Shown: one piece after another, positions 25,761-32,562 of the stretch | Layout: each line of letters starts with the position of its first letter | How positions within the stretch are numbered: position 1 is the stretch's first letter | From: Candidatus Brocadia sp. | GTDB taxonomy: Bacteria > Planctomycetota > Brocadiia > Brocadiales > Brocadiaceae | NCBI GenBank assembly: GCA_013360945.1 | Contig: JABWAQ010000041.1 | Location: 1-35,906, forward strand | Reading direction: 5' to 3' | Length of the DNA: 35,906 nucleotides | Notes under the pieces: model-generated | What the model was told of the DNA's origin: nothing | The model's database searches: none | The model's input: only the letters and a program-made list of their open reading frames with translations | Program-made: the position numbers and the translations under genes

Positions 25761-27130
25761 TGGCGGGTTAACTTTTCTATCTCAAGCCCTAAAGAGTTCA
25801 AATATTCTAATTTTTGTTCAAAAAGTTTATCTTCAAACACATAAAACCCTGGAAAAATACCCGGATGTTCACGAACAAGGTCTACCAGTACGTCAGGTTT
25901 ACCATTCACCAATTCATTTCCCTCTGGTAAATAAAAACGACTGGACACAACACTAGATTGCAGGTCTTCTCTAAAGATGAGTCTATACTTTTTTTCATTA
26001 TACAAACGGCTAAGGGGAAGTGGGGATAAGAGGGCCATACTTACGTCGCAATTAAATTCTTTAAGGTAGAAAAGAAGAAAAACAGACTCTTTCAAATCCT
26101 CCATTGACTCAAAAGGAAACCCCCAGATTAAATTTATCCTTACAATAAATTTATTGCTTGCTTTTTTCACTACTTGAATGAGCCTGTCAATATCAATAGG
26201 TTTTGAAATTTTGCGCAAGACATTATTTGAACCAGACTCAACGCCGAGAAAAATCCGGTAACAGCCTGATTTTTCGAATATTTCGATCATTTCATCCGAT
26301 AGCAAATCAACTCTGCAATAGGCACTCCATTTAATCGTCAAGCCCCTGTCTCGATAGGCTTTACAAAAATCAAAAACCCTTCCCTTGTTAAGGATAAAGG
26401 TATCATCTAAAATAGTGACTTTCTCAAACCCGTATTGTTTCTCTAAGAGTTCCAGCTCTTCTATCACCAGATCTAAAGAGCGATACGTGGTATCATGTCC
26501 CCAATAGGCAGATACATCACAAAAATTGCAAGGAAAGGGACAACCTCTTGCCGTTTGGATGCCAACTGTTTCATAAGAGTTCATATCAACCTGATCATAA
26601 CCAGGGAAAGGAAGATCATTCAAATTCTTTATACGCTTCCGAGGCCTCGTGATATGATATGTACCCTTCTCTTTACTCAAGAGAAGTCCTTCTACGCTTT
26701 CAAGTGATTTTTTACCCTCTAAGGCTCTCAGGAGTTCAGGAAAGGTTAATTCGCCTTCTCCTTTTACAATTACGTCAATGTGAGGAAATTCTGCAATTAA
26801 GCTTTCTGCAACTCCTGAAGGCCCAATTCCACCGAGAACAATCGTTTTATCGGGATAGCTCTCCTTGAAAATCTTTGTACTATTTACCACCAACGGTAAT
26901 AAATTACTCATACAACTGATAGCTAAAACATCAGCATCATCATCTATGAACCTTAAAAATTTGAATGTATCAAGCTGGTCCTTTAATTTCTCCAACTGAT
27001 AATCCCGGAATTTGACGTTGAAGCCTGCATTCCGGGATGCCGAAAGGAGATATAAACATCCCTGAGGCACTCTGGCGCCATCGTACTCTTTACTGGTTTT
27101 TACAGCACAATTTATGAGGGTTATTTTCAT
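25757..27130 (-). CDS. B12-binding-type radical SAM protein (first of tandem set)
   Basis: A 457-residue protein with a cobalamin-type N-terminal domain (VPQGCLYLLSASRNAGFNV, VLAISCMSNLLPL, VLGGIGPSG), the cluster motif ARGCPFPCNFC near 197-204, then TILDDTFILNKGRVFDFC, IFLGVESGSNNVL and WGFPFES. It matches the next gene in nearly every block, so the two are close paralogues. The start ATG at 27130 has only a weak ribosome site. A gap of 285 bases with a promoter-like sequence separates it from the PqqD-like gene. Its stop overlaps the next start by 4 bases. It probably acts with its two neighbours on one substrate. Confidence 0.87.
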   Translation of the reverse strand: MKITLINCAVKTSKEYDGARVPQGCLYLLSASRNAGFNVKFRDYQLEKLKDQLDTFKFLRFIDDDADVLAISCMSNLLPLVVNSTKIFKESYPDKTIVLGGIGPSGVAESLIAEFPHIDVIVKGEGELTFPELLRALEGKKSLESVEGLLLSKEKGTYHITRPRKRIKNLNDLPFPGYDQVDMNSYETVGIQTARGCPFPCNFCDVSAYWGHDTTYRSLDLVIEELELLEKQYGFEKVTILDDTFILNKGRVFDFCKAYRDRGLTIKWSAYCRVDLLSDEMIEIFEKSGCYRIFLGVESGSNNVLRKISKPIDIDRLIQVVKKASNKFIVRINLIWGFPFESMEDLKESVFLLFYLKEFNCDVSMALLSPLPLSRLYNEKKYRLIFREDLQSSVVSSRFYLPEGNELVNGKPDVLVDLVREHPGIFPGFYVFEDKLFEQKLEYLNSLGLEIEKLTRQ

Positions 27131-27328
27131 TCATCTTGCCCTATTAAATTTAGAAAAGAAGGATACCGTACATCTTTCTTTTCTGTATAATGACCTAAAC
27201 ACCTTCTCAGTGTATGTCTCATCAACCGCAATGGGATCAAAAAAACTTACGGGATGCAATCCTCTGTAAAAAAAACCCGAGACTCAAACTCCTGCAGCGT
27301 TTCTGAATAATCTTCTCTCCTCCCGATT

Positions 27329-27357
27329 ATACTACATACGCTACCAGGTACAGTCAA
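27329..27357 (-). promoter_or_regulatory. Possible promoter before the tandem B12 radical SAM genes
   Basis: TTGACT (27357-27352) with TAGTAT 17 bases on, or TATAAT (27331-27326) 20 bases on. It lies in the 285-base gap 27131-27415, which otherwise holds no gene that I can support. Confidence 0.4.
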
Positions 27358-27415
27358 ATGCATACGCCGCTATGTTTTATTCCATTTTGATGCCACACCA
27401 GCTCTTGCCAGGAAT

Positions 27416-27805
27416 TCATTCATATTGAGAAATCACGGATTCCTGATAATCTAGATTTTTCAGTGCAGCTGACAAATCCTTAACAATCACACTTGGTTTT
27501 TCAAAAGATTTCCTTTTCCTTTCTATTAATATTCCGGCATCGATTAGTTCTTTTTTTGCCTTGGTGATTTCTGCTTCCAGATCAATTTCCTTTCCAATAA
27601 GGTACACATTTTTAAGATCATCTATGATCTCTTTCTCTGTCTTCGAATTTCTGATTCCATCAAGAATTATACGTGCCGATTTGTTAATAACAGATACTTT
27701 AGACTCTGATTCATTGACTGCAACTAAATCTTCCCCCATTGCCCTCATCTCAATATTAAATGGAACGTTATAATATTCTTTTTCACGATACTCTTTTTCA
27801 TTCAT
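27416..27805 (-). CDS. PqqD-like peptide-modification chaperone (RRE domain)
   Basis: A 129-residue protein. Its middle (about residues 30-100: SKVSVINKSARIILDGIRNS, then a helix with EKEIIDDL and the final KAKKELIDAGIL) has the winged-helix PqqD pattern that binds RiPP leader peptides and presents them to radical SAM enzymes. The last about 30 residues (KRKSFEKPSVIVKDLSAALK onward) are extra and of unknown role. AAAGGAGG precedes the ATG. It heads the strand-wise row of three B12-type radical SAM genes. The four known peptides lie 7 kb downstream and their SPASM enzyme has its own PqqD-like domain, so this chaperone may serve the other enzymes or another substrate. Confidence 0.75.
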   Translation of the reverse strand: MNEKEYREKEYYNVPFNIEMRAMGEDLVAVNESESKVSVINKSARIILDGIRNSKTEKEIIDDLKNVYLIGKEIDLEAEITKAKKELIDAGILIERKRKSFEKPSVIVKDLSAALKNLDYQESVISQYE

Positions 27806-28649
27806 AATCTGCCTCCTTTCTTAGTTTGAAATATGGTTTATGTAACAAGTATTACCCTATTTTTCAATGCGTACAACCGCGATATTAATAACAAGGAAAA
27901 ACAACCAAAACGAAATTCTCAAACTACTCTCTGTTACTATTCTTATCAGGATGTTTATGAAAAAAGAATGTTGGGTCGAGGATTCTACAGATGCAATGTT
28001 CAGAATAGTGGACGCTATTTCCAGAGTGGGAGTATGCCCTCATTGATTTGGGCATTCAGATACTTACTCACTACATTCCCTAATTGTTCGCTAATACCGG
28101 CGTCGATGATATCCCTGTATTTTTCAGATCATCGGAACCTATGACTAAATACATTACTCCGCTCTTGCATCAAAAGACCCACTTAGGGAGTTGCTACTCG
28201 TGTGATAAATAAGTTGCAGATGCTAACTTCGAAAATTTGCGAGAAAAACAGACCAGAATCACCGCCTTTTTGTCTTTATAACTTGCGGCAAAGAATGTAT
28301 GGCTTTCCCGTTGTACACTTTTTATGCTTTTCCATGAAAATCCAATTCTGTCATTTTACAATCTGCAATGTTAGCGTAGGCGCTGCTTTTGTTTCACAAA
28401 CAAAACATTTTCCCAACGACATTATTCCTTATCTTCTCTCGATCAAATTCCCTGGTGGACAAAGCAATTCTCTCTTTAAAGAGAAAATTAAAATTGCAAA
28501 AGAACTTTTTGATAAATTCCTTGGAAACCTTGTTTTTCCTCTATTACTTTCGACTCATGGTATGCTACAACTCATTTCCTTGAACACATTCACAGGAAAG
28601 AGAATCTTCTTTTTTGAAATAAAATCAAACAGAGCGTGTGGCAGGTATG
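27806..28649. other. No supportable gene (about 840 bp)
   Basis: Two plus-strand reading frames (about 103 and 164 codons) lack ribosome sites and recognisable motifs; the longer one runs antisense into a RAYT remnant. The minus strand has short protein-like pieces broken by stops, for example one beginning MSLGKCFVCETKAA near 28430 and one with KYRDIIDAGISEQLG-like text near 28100 only if a frameshift is allowed. It reads like decayed coding or mobile DNA. I do not recognise the family. Confidence 0.4.
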
Positions 28650-28975
28650 TGGGATACACCTTGATTAGTGATTTAATTTCTTTTAATCGTTTATGAGTTT
28701 CATTTTCTTTCGATATCCTTAATTTCGTCAGAGTTACCCGCCAACTTATGGAAGAATAACCAAGACTAAATAAATTACCAATTCCTTAATTATTATACCT
28801 GTACTCTATAAAAGACAGATCAATAAATCACGATTTTGTTTAAACGAAATACGGTCATCATTATCAGTAAAAATGCCCTTCGTTTATTTCCCCGTGATAA
28901 GACTTGTCCTCGTGCAAACGGGGATATGGTAGTATGCCCTTTCCTTTCAAATTCTATACGCCATTGTCTTACCAT
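28650..28975 (-). pseudogene. Internally deleted RAYT / Y1 transposase remnant
   Basis: The start MVRQWRIEFE at 28975 is followed after a disrupted stretch by VLSRGNKRRAF, then in another frame TDNDDRISF, the N-terminal signature of a RAYT. After a large deletion the C-terminal helix-turn-helix text IGNLFSLGYSSISWRVT and THKRLKEIKSLIKV follows. The HUH and tyrosine region is missing, so it cannot be active. It is a third RAYT subfamily in this window. Confidence 0.7.
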
Positions 28976-29037
28976 AATAGCCAAGGTAGCAAAATTGTCT
29001 TCTCTTGTCAAGAGTGGTGAAATGAAGTCAAATCTTC

Positions 29038-29370
29038 ATTGTTGACAAATCAACCTCGACTCTTTTGATAATCTGAGCAATATGGTTATCATTTTTCAAT
29101 TTTTCTCGTAATCGTTTTTTCCCCTGGCTCACCGTACTATAGTCTATCCCCATCATTTCTCCTATCTCAGTTCCGTTGAGTCCACCAACTTAGTATACCC
29201 CGCTCCCTTTTTATTTCATCAAAACTTTCGTTCGTCTCTTTGCAGAGGACATAACAGTACAGGATGATAGGATAAGTTTTCAGTCCATCATGCAATAACT
29301 CAAGAAACACATTTTTGTCATGATCATCCTTGAATATCGCCTTCCGCTCGTTACATCGACATGTGCCATG
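29038..29370 (-). pseudogene. RAYT / Y1 transposase remnant (copy B of the 32036 element)
   Basis: Nearly the same DNA as 32076-32420, for example CTGGCTCACCGTACTATAGT and GCAATAACTCAAGAAACACA. It has an additional deletion of about 35 bases in the C-terminal helix-turn-helix, and the 5' part encoding MARPL to HVTRRG is lost or altered. Both this copy and the one at 32036 lack the HUH-containing middle, so they descend from one already deleted ancestor. No open protein remains. Confidence 0.8.
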
Positions 29371-29391
29371 CGACCCCTATTTCCTTTTCCC

Positions 29392-29575
29392 CTATTTCCT
29401 TGCTATTTTTTGAGGTATCAAATTTTTGTCAAATTCTAGTGTGTAAGATAGTACCGTTTTTAAATCTATTTTTTTAGAGGCATTCAGAATTTCTATACCT
29501 ACTATTTTGTCTTCAGAAGTTGTATCTAAATTAACCCCTTCAGATAATTCTATAACTCCTTCCGGCTACTTTCAT
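29392..29575 (-). pseudogene. DUF2283 protein remnant
   Basis: Minus-strand text EGVIELSEGVNLDTTSEDKI followed by VGIEILNASKKIDL is the C-terminal half of the small DUF2283 family, which is often found near HicAB-like genes. The N-terminal half is missing: a nearby ATG-ATG-AAA start runs in a different frame. It follows the HicB-like genes on the same strand and ends against the RAYT copy. Confidence 0.5.
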
Positions 29576-29660
29576 CATTTTCTTCCTTAAGTATCGTATT
29601 GATTTTATTTTAAACTTTAGGCTCTTTTTCCATTATGGAGTGAATTCTTAGGTAAGAATA

Positions 29661-29873
29661 TTATGCGTACATTAATTTACTACCTTTTGGTTTAGGGATT
29701 GGATCTCCAAATTCTTTTGCTGTATCAATCCATAATTGAATCGCTTCCTTAGCATTTTTTAATGCATCTTCAGGAGTATCTCCATGAGCCATGCATCCTT
29801 GAAGTTCAGGTATCTCTGCTATAAAAACCTCATCTTCGTTGCTCCAATAAATTATAATCTCATACTTATACAT
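29661..29873 (-). CDS. HicB-family protein, short (second HicB)
   Basis: A 70-residue partial-RNase-H-fold HicB: YKYEIIIYWSNEDEVFIAEI, PELQGCMAHGDTPEDALKNA, then IQLWIDTAKEFGDPIPKPKG. HicB antitoxins neutralise HicA RNases. It lacks a C-terminal DNA-binding domain. GGGAGGAG lies 7 to 8 bases before the ATG at 29873. It is 27 bases after a first HicB gene on the same strand, so the locus has two antitoxin-like genes for one HicA. It could be a spare antitoxin or the survivor of a second HicAB pair. Confidence 0.85.
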   Translation of the reverse strand: MYKYEIIIYWSNEDEVFIAEIPELQGCMAHGDTPEDALKNAKEAIQLWIDTAKEFGDPIPKPKGSKLMYA

Positions 29874-29900
29874 CAATATCTCCTCCCAATTTAACCCCTA

Positions 29901-30164
29901 TCACTCCCTTCTCTCTAACAATGTAAATGCCAACTTCTCCTCGTTTTGAATAACTATCTTCGGGTTGGGATTTCGTGATGGAATTGGTAAACCTTTTTCT
30001 TTTAATAAATTGACATGTTCCTTCATTCCCCACTTTGCTTTATAGATACAATCTTCAATAGAATGCCCTATCCCCGAAAAACCTTCTAAATCTGGAGAGT
30101 AAAAACCAAAGTAATCAGGTTCTTCTGTTGCCTCAATTATTAACGAGTATTCCAGATCAATCAT
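29901..30164 (-). CDS. hicB: HicB-family antitoxin
   Basis: An 87-residue protein with the HicB core: EYSLIIEATEEPDYFGFYSP, DLEGFSGIGHSIEDCIYKA, then a helix and GLPIPSRNPNP. It probably binds and blocks the HicA encoded 9 bases upstream. AGGAGG precedes the ATG. It has no evident ribbon-helix-helix or HTH tail, so operon autoregulation by this protein alone is uncertain. Confidence 0.87.
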   Translation of the reverse strand: MIDLEYSLIIEATEEPDYFGFYSPDLEGFSGIGHSIEDCIYKAKWGMKEHVNLLKEKGLPIPSRNPNPKIVIQNEEKLAFTLLERRE

Positions 30165-30173
30165 TATTACCTC

Positions 30174-30368
30174 CTATTGCTTTCTTTTTATACCTGCTGC
30201 TTTTAGTATAGCATGACAAGTCCCTTTTGGTACTTCTTTTGAACCATGATAATCAACACGAACCAATTTATCCCATCCAGGTTTTCCATAGTATCTTATA
30301 GAACCTTTCTCTTTTATTATTTTGAACCCATTAGTCTCGAGAAGTCTAACCACCTCGCTGAATTTCAT
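30174..30368 (-). CDS. hicA: HicA-family mRNA interferase toxin
   Basis: A 64-residue double-stranded-RNA-binding-like HicA: MKFSEVVRLLETNGFKIIKE, then GSIRYYGKPG, VDYHGSKEVPKGTCHAILKA and AGIK. HicA toxins cleave mRNA. The usual catalytic GSH is GSI here, so the only histidines are in VDYHGSKE and TCHAI. I believe this variant occurs in relatives, but activity should not be assumed. The start has a weak ribosome site. It is followed at once by hicB. Confidence 0.87.
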   Translation of the reverse strand: MKFSEVVRLLETNGFKIIKEKGSIRYYGKPGWDKLVRVDYHGSKEVPKGTCHAILKAAGIKRKQ

Positions 30369-30466
30369 CGGTATTCTCAGTTTCTTGGAAAATATCTTTC
30401 ATTCGAAGAAAGAAATGTTGACGTAAGACAGTCTTAGAAAAAAAATGGGGTCACCCATTAGAAGGC

Positions 30467-30574
30467 TATCCGAGAATGCTTGCACACGACAAATCCTATA
30501 CTATATGTTGATAAAATATTAACATAACAACAATATTTAGTATGGCATTTGTGGATCGATTGAATTCTCGGATA
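30467..30574. mobile_element. MITE-like palindromic insertion (108 bp)
   Basis: TATCCGAGAAT at 30467 is repeated inverted as ATTCTCGGATA ending at 30574. Inner blocks ACAAATCCTATACTA and its near-complement TTTAGTATGGCATTTGT extend the inverted repeat to about 45 imperfect positions per side around an A/T-rich centre. It contains no gene. It cuts a RAYT copy: the right flank resumes in transposase sequence. Confidence 0.65.
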
Positions 30575-30660
30575 AGTTTTCAGCCCATCATGCAATAACT
30601 CAAGAAACACATTCTTGTCATGATCATCCTTGAATATCACCTTCCGCTCGTTACCCCGGC
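30575..30660 (-). pseudogene. RAYT / Y1 transposase N-terminal fragment (copy C)
   Basis: Encodes GNERKVIFKDDHDKNVFLEL and LHDGLKTYP, the same text as the copy at 32036, then stops at the MITE-like element. Upstream it is joined directly to the AATAAAGATTTGA repeat at 30667-30686, so codons 1 to about 16 are deleted. A 60-codon frame runs from here into the MITE but is not a real gene. Confidence 0.75.
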
Positions 30661-30666
30661 GTGTGA

Positions 30667-30686
30667 CAATAAAGATTTGAATCCTA
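30667..30686. repeat. Element-end repeat (diverged copy)
   Basis: AATAAAGATTTGAATCCTAT, a variant of the repeat at 71-95 and 18066-18085. It separates RAYT fragment C from the truncated attC half-site at 30697-30703. Confidence 0.55.
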
Positions 30687-30696
30687 TTTTCTTCTT

Positions 30697-30703
30697 GTTA
30701 GAC
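30697..30703 (-). other. Truncated attC (R'' half-site only)
   Basis: GTCTAAC on the minus strand, six bases after the stop of the 186-residue gene, is the same 7-mer at the same distance as in the complete attC at 33149-33229. Everything after it has been replaced by the mobile repeat. Alone, a 7-mer is weak evidence. Confidence 0.4.
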
Positions 30704-30709
30704 CGCGTC

Positions 30710-31270
30710 TTACAAACGCAATAACTCGCTAAAGTATTCTACTTCCTTCGATAGGGATGTCTCCTGAAGCCCATCTTTATTCAAAATGGAGCGCAGCCTC
30801 AGAAGATTGCCTATTGGAAAATCTGATTGTATCCATTCATTTTTGTAACCCAAGAATCCATATCTTCTTAGAATTCTCTCTGCTTCCATAAGAACCTTCC
30901 TCAATAAGTCGTCCAATGCAACAACAATTCTCAACTTTACATGCTCTGCTGCATTCTTACTACCCAAGTAGTCTTCGCAGTAGTAAATAGTGATAGCCAC
31001 CCTTCTATCCTGCTGTGGTTCAAAAAGCCAGTTGTAACGCCACGGCTCACCTTGCCAGACAAGATGGAATTCGGACTTTAAGCCGCTGGCAAAGGAGTAA
31101 CGGCCATCATTGTATGCGTCAACCTCCAAGAGATTCGACAAAGGTTTGCACAAATAAGAAACTGTAAAGTCAAGCGATGTATTTTTAGCCACTATTCGCG
31201 CTTTTAACCAACCGGACTCTATTGAATTTATAGAGAAGCTGAATTCTTCATATTTGTTTTGGCTTTTCAT
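30710..31270 (-). CDS. Hypothetical protein (integron-cassette-like), 186 aa
   Basis: A soluble protein without signal or membrane segment. It is rich in aromatic residues in the first 110 positions (LDFTVSYLCKPLSNLLEVDA, FHLVWQGEPWRYNWLFEP, VAITIYYCEDYLG) and helical after that (ALDDLLRKVLMEAERILRRY). I recall this mix of a two-layer beta region followed by a helix pair in uncharacterised proteins of mobile regions, but can assign no function. It follows a ParE/RelE-type toxin on the same strand by 36 bases and ends in an attC half-site, which supports a cassette origin. The ribosome site is weak. Confidence 0.7.
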   Translation of the reverse strand: MKSQNKYEEFSFSINSIESGWLKARIVAKNTSLDFTVSYLCKPLSNLLEVDAYNDGRYSFASGLKSEFHLVWQGEPWRYNWLFEPQQDRRVAITIYYCEDYLGSKNAAEHVKLRIVVALDDLLRKVLMEAERILRRYGFLGYKNEWIQSDFPIGNLLRLRSILNKDGLQETSLSKEVEYFSELLRL

Positions 31271-31306
31271 TTCTTACTTTATGGATACTACAATTGGAAT
31301 GACGTG

Positions 31307-31612
31307 TTATAACAAATTCTTTATTTTGCTAACATCGAACAGCCTTGAGGAATGATAAACTGTAAGTATCTCTACTAATTCATCTCTTATTCTATAAATT
31401 ATCCTGTAATTACCAATAATAACTTCTCTGATTTCTTTACGATTTAATTCCGGCACAACCCGTCCGGATTCGGGAAATAATTCTAACCGATCTACTGCCT
31501 CGAAAACTTTAATTGCAAACATCCGTGCGTAATATCTTGAATCCCTTTTAATAAAATTTACTACGGCTTCAACATCTTCTAAAGCTTGAAGAGTCCATTT
31601 TATTTTAGCCAT
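31307..31612 (-). CDS. ParE/RelE-superfamily toxin
   Basis: A 101-residue protein matching the ParE/RelE (plasmid stabilisation) fold: WTLQALEDVEAVVNFIKRDS, ARMFAIKVFEAVDRLELFPE, SGRVVPELN, IREVIIGNYRIIYRI and a final VYHSSRLFD. Members inhibit gyrase (ParE) or cleave mRNA on the ribosome (RelE); sequence here favours ParE-like without proof. Its start overlaps the antitoxin end by 13 bases, so translation is coupled. The pair lies directly after an attI/promoter repeat, which would drive it. Confidence 0.88.
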   Translation of the reverse strand: MAKIKWTLQALEDVEAVVNFIKRDSRYYARMFAIKVFEAVDRLELFPESGRVVPELNRKEIREVIIGNYRIIYRIRDELVEILTVYHSSRLFDVSKIKNLL

Positions 31613-31788
31613 TTTTTCATTTTCTTTTTTGCTTCCTCATGAGAAATACATTGGCCTTCATCTGCCTGTTTAATGCCTTTTTCAATTTTTGCAAGTAAAT
31701 ATAATCTCTCCATTGCTTCTTCAACTGTGATTTTTTCTGGTAAGTCACGCAAACTATTTATTATTTTTTTCTTATCCAAAACAAACAT
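31600..31788 (-). CDS. Antitoxin partner of the ParE/RelE-type toxin
   Basis: A 62-residue protein with helical, charged sequence (IINSLRDLPEKITVEEAMER, LYLLAKIEKGIKQADEGQCI, then SHEEAKKKMKKWLK). The GIxQAxxGxxxSHEEAKxxMxKW ending is typical of small antitoxins encoded before ParE/RelE toxins. GAGGTG precedes the ATG. The gene begins 33 bases after the attI-like repeat copy 1. Confidence 0.82.
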   Translation of the reverse strand: MFVLDKKKIINSLRDLPEKITVEEAMERLYLLAKIEKGIKQADEGQCISHEEAKKKMKKWLK

Positions 31789-31820
31789 TTTTTCACCTCA
31801 GCTTTTTTATTTTTGTTATG

Positions 31821-31896
31821 ACATTTATTTTTATCTTTATTCTATAAATATCTGCATTCTATGTTATGCCATATTAGTTGTCAAACAGAAATAAGG
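31821..31896 (-). promoter_or_regulatory. attI/Pc-like repeat, copy 1
   Basis: About 76 bases repeated at 33568-33644 and, diverged, at 34441-34515. On the minus strand it holds TTGACA (31884-31879), a 17-base spacer and TAGAAT (31861-31856), a good sigma70 promoter directed into the toxin-antitoxin pair. Similarity between the three copies stops at minus-strand AAATGT, the expected attI crossover (G/TT), and different genes follow. This fits a primary recombination site with a cassette promoter. Confidence 0.7.
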
Positions 31897-31899
31897 CTT

Positions 31900-31998
31900 T
31901 ACTGCTATTACCTCGTTTCATTGCTAAAAACGCCCGACTTAAGACTCCAGAGGTTGAAGACGAATGGAATATACTTGAAACAGGATGTGGAAAGCCCT
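31900..31998 (+). pseudogene. Tyrosine recombinase (IntI-like) remnant, copy 1
   Basis: Plus-strand text RFIAKNARLKTPEVEDEWNI followed by LETG matches the larger remnant at 33731 (YLTSLQKDASITSPEGENEW, NLLETR) in sense and position relative to the attI-like repeat. Only about 30 codons remain. It points away from the cassettes, as intI does in an integron. Confidence 0.55.
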
Positions 31999-32050
31999 TC
32001 TGAAGAATTATACTGAAAATCTCAATATCTTTTCGTTATAATATTAAAAT
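31999..32050. repeat. 52-bp direct repeat, copy 1
   Basis: TCTGAAGAATTATACTGAAA continuing to TTATAATATTAAAAT is nearly identical to 34517-34568. In both places it lies beyond the attI-like repeat (and integrase remnant), so it probably marks the outer flank of the former integron platform. Confidence 0.75.
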
Positions 32051-32479
32051 GGAGAAAGAGAAAATGGGGTCAAATATTGTTGACAAATCAATCTCGACAC
32101 TTTTGATAATCTGAGAAATATGGGTATCATTTTTCAATTTTTCTCGTAATCGTTTTCTCCCCTGGCTCACCGTACTATAGTCTATCCCCATCATTTCTCC
32201 TATCTCAGTCCCACTGAGTCTACCAACCCGATACAACAAGTCCATAGCTATTTGCCTCAGGATACCCCACTCCCTTTTTATTTCATCAAAACTTTTGCTC
32301 GTCTCTTTGCAGAGGGCATAACAGTACAGGATGATAGGATAAGTTTTCAGCCCATCATGCAATAACTCAAGAAATACATTCTTGTCATGATCATCCTTGA
32401 ATATCACCTTCCGCTCGTTACCCCGGCGTGTGACATGGTATAATGCATTTTCGTATTGTATTCATAGTGGTCTTGCCAT
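32036..32479 (-). pseudogene. RAYT / Y1 transposase, internally deleted (copy A)
   Basis: From the ATG at 32479: MARPL, then an in-frame TGA, IQYENALYHVTRRGNERKVI, FKDDHDKNVFLELLHDGLKT and YPIILYCYAL. The text then jumps straight to CKETSKSFDEIKREWGILRQ and the C-terminal HTH GTEIGEMMGIDYSTVSQGRK. The MPNHVH motif and catalytic tyrosine region that should lie between are deleted. An open frame of 123 codons from 32407 survives but should not be active. It retains a promoter-like TTGACA/TATGAT upstream and lies against a truncated attC. Confidence 0.88.
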
Positions 32480-32530
32480 TCCAAAATCATATCAGAAAAA
32501 ACTATTTGTCAATGACCCCTATTATTTTAT

Positions 32531-32559
32531 TTGCGGTCGGCTGGATAAATTTGTTAAGT
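32531..32559 (-). other. Truncated attC site
   Basis: On the minus strand R'' ACTTAAC (32559-32553) is followed by AAATTTATCCAGCCGACCGC, an L''-like arm similar to that of the attC at 33149. The loop, L' and R' are missing: RAYT leader sequence (CAATGACCCCTATT on the plus strand) takes over. R'' is the exact complement of GTTAAGT at the other end of this cassette (33155-33149), which confirms that the two ends belong together. Confidence 0.75.
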
Positions 32560-32562
32560 CTT

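Noticed and set aside
27833..28144. 103-codon plus-strand open frame
   Set aside because: No ribosome site, no motif, and an unusual composition suggesting chance.
28202..28696. 164-codon plus-strand open frame
   Set aside because: It is antisense to the RAYT C-terminal remnant at its right end, has no Shine-Dalgarno sequence and shows no recognisable domain.
30458..30640. 60-codon minus-strand frame with a transposase N-terminus
   Set aside because: Only the first 24 residues are RAYT; the rest is read through the MITE-like palindrome, so it is a fragment and not a gene.
31270..31306. Possible attC between the ParE/RelE-type toxin and the 186-residue gene
   Set aside because: A TTATAAC 7-mer is present but does not fit RYYYAAC, and no complementary L arms could be found.
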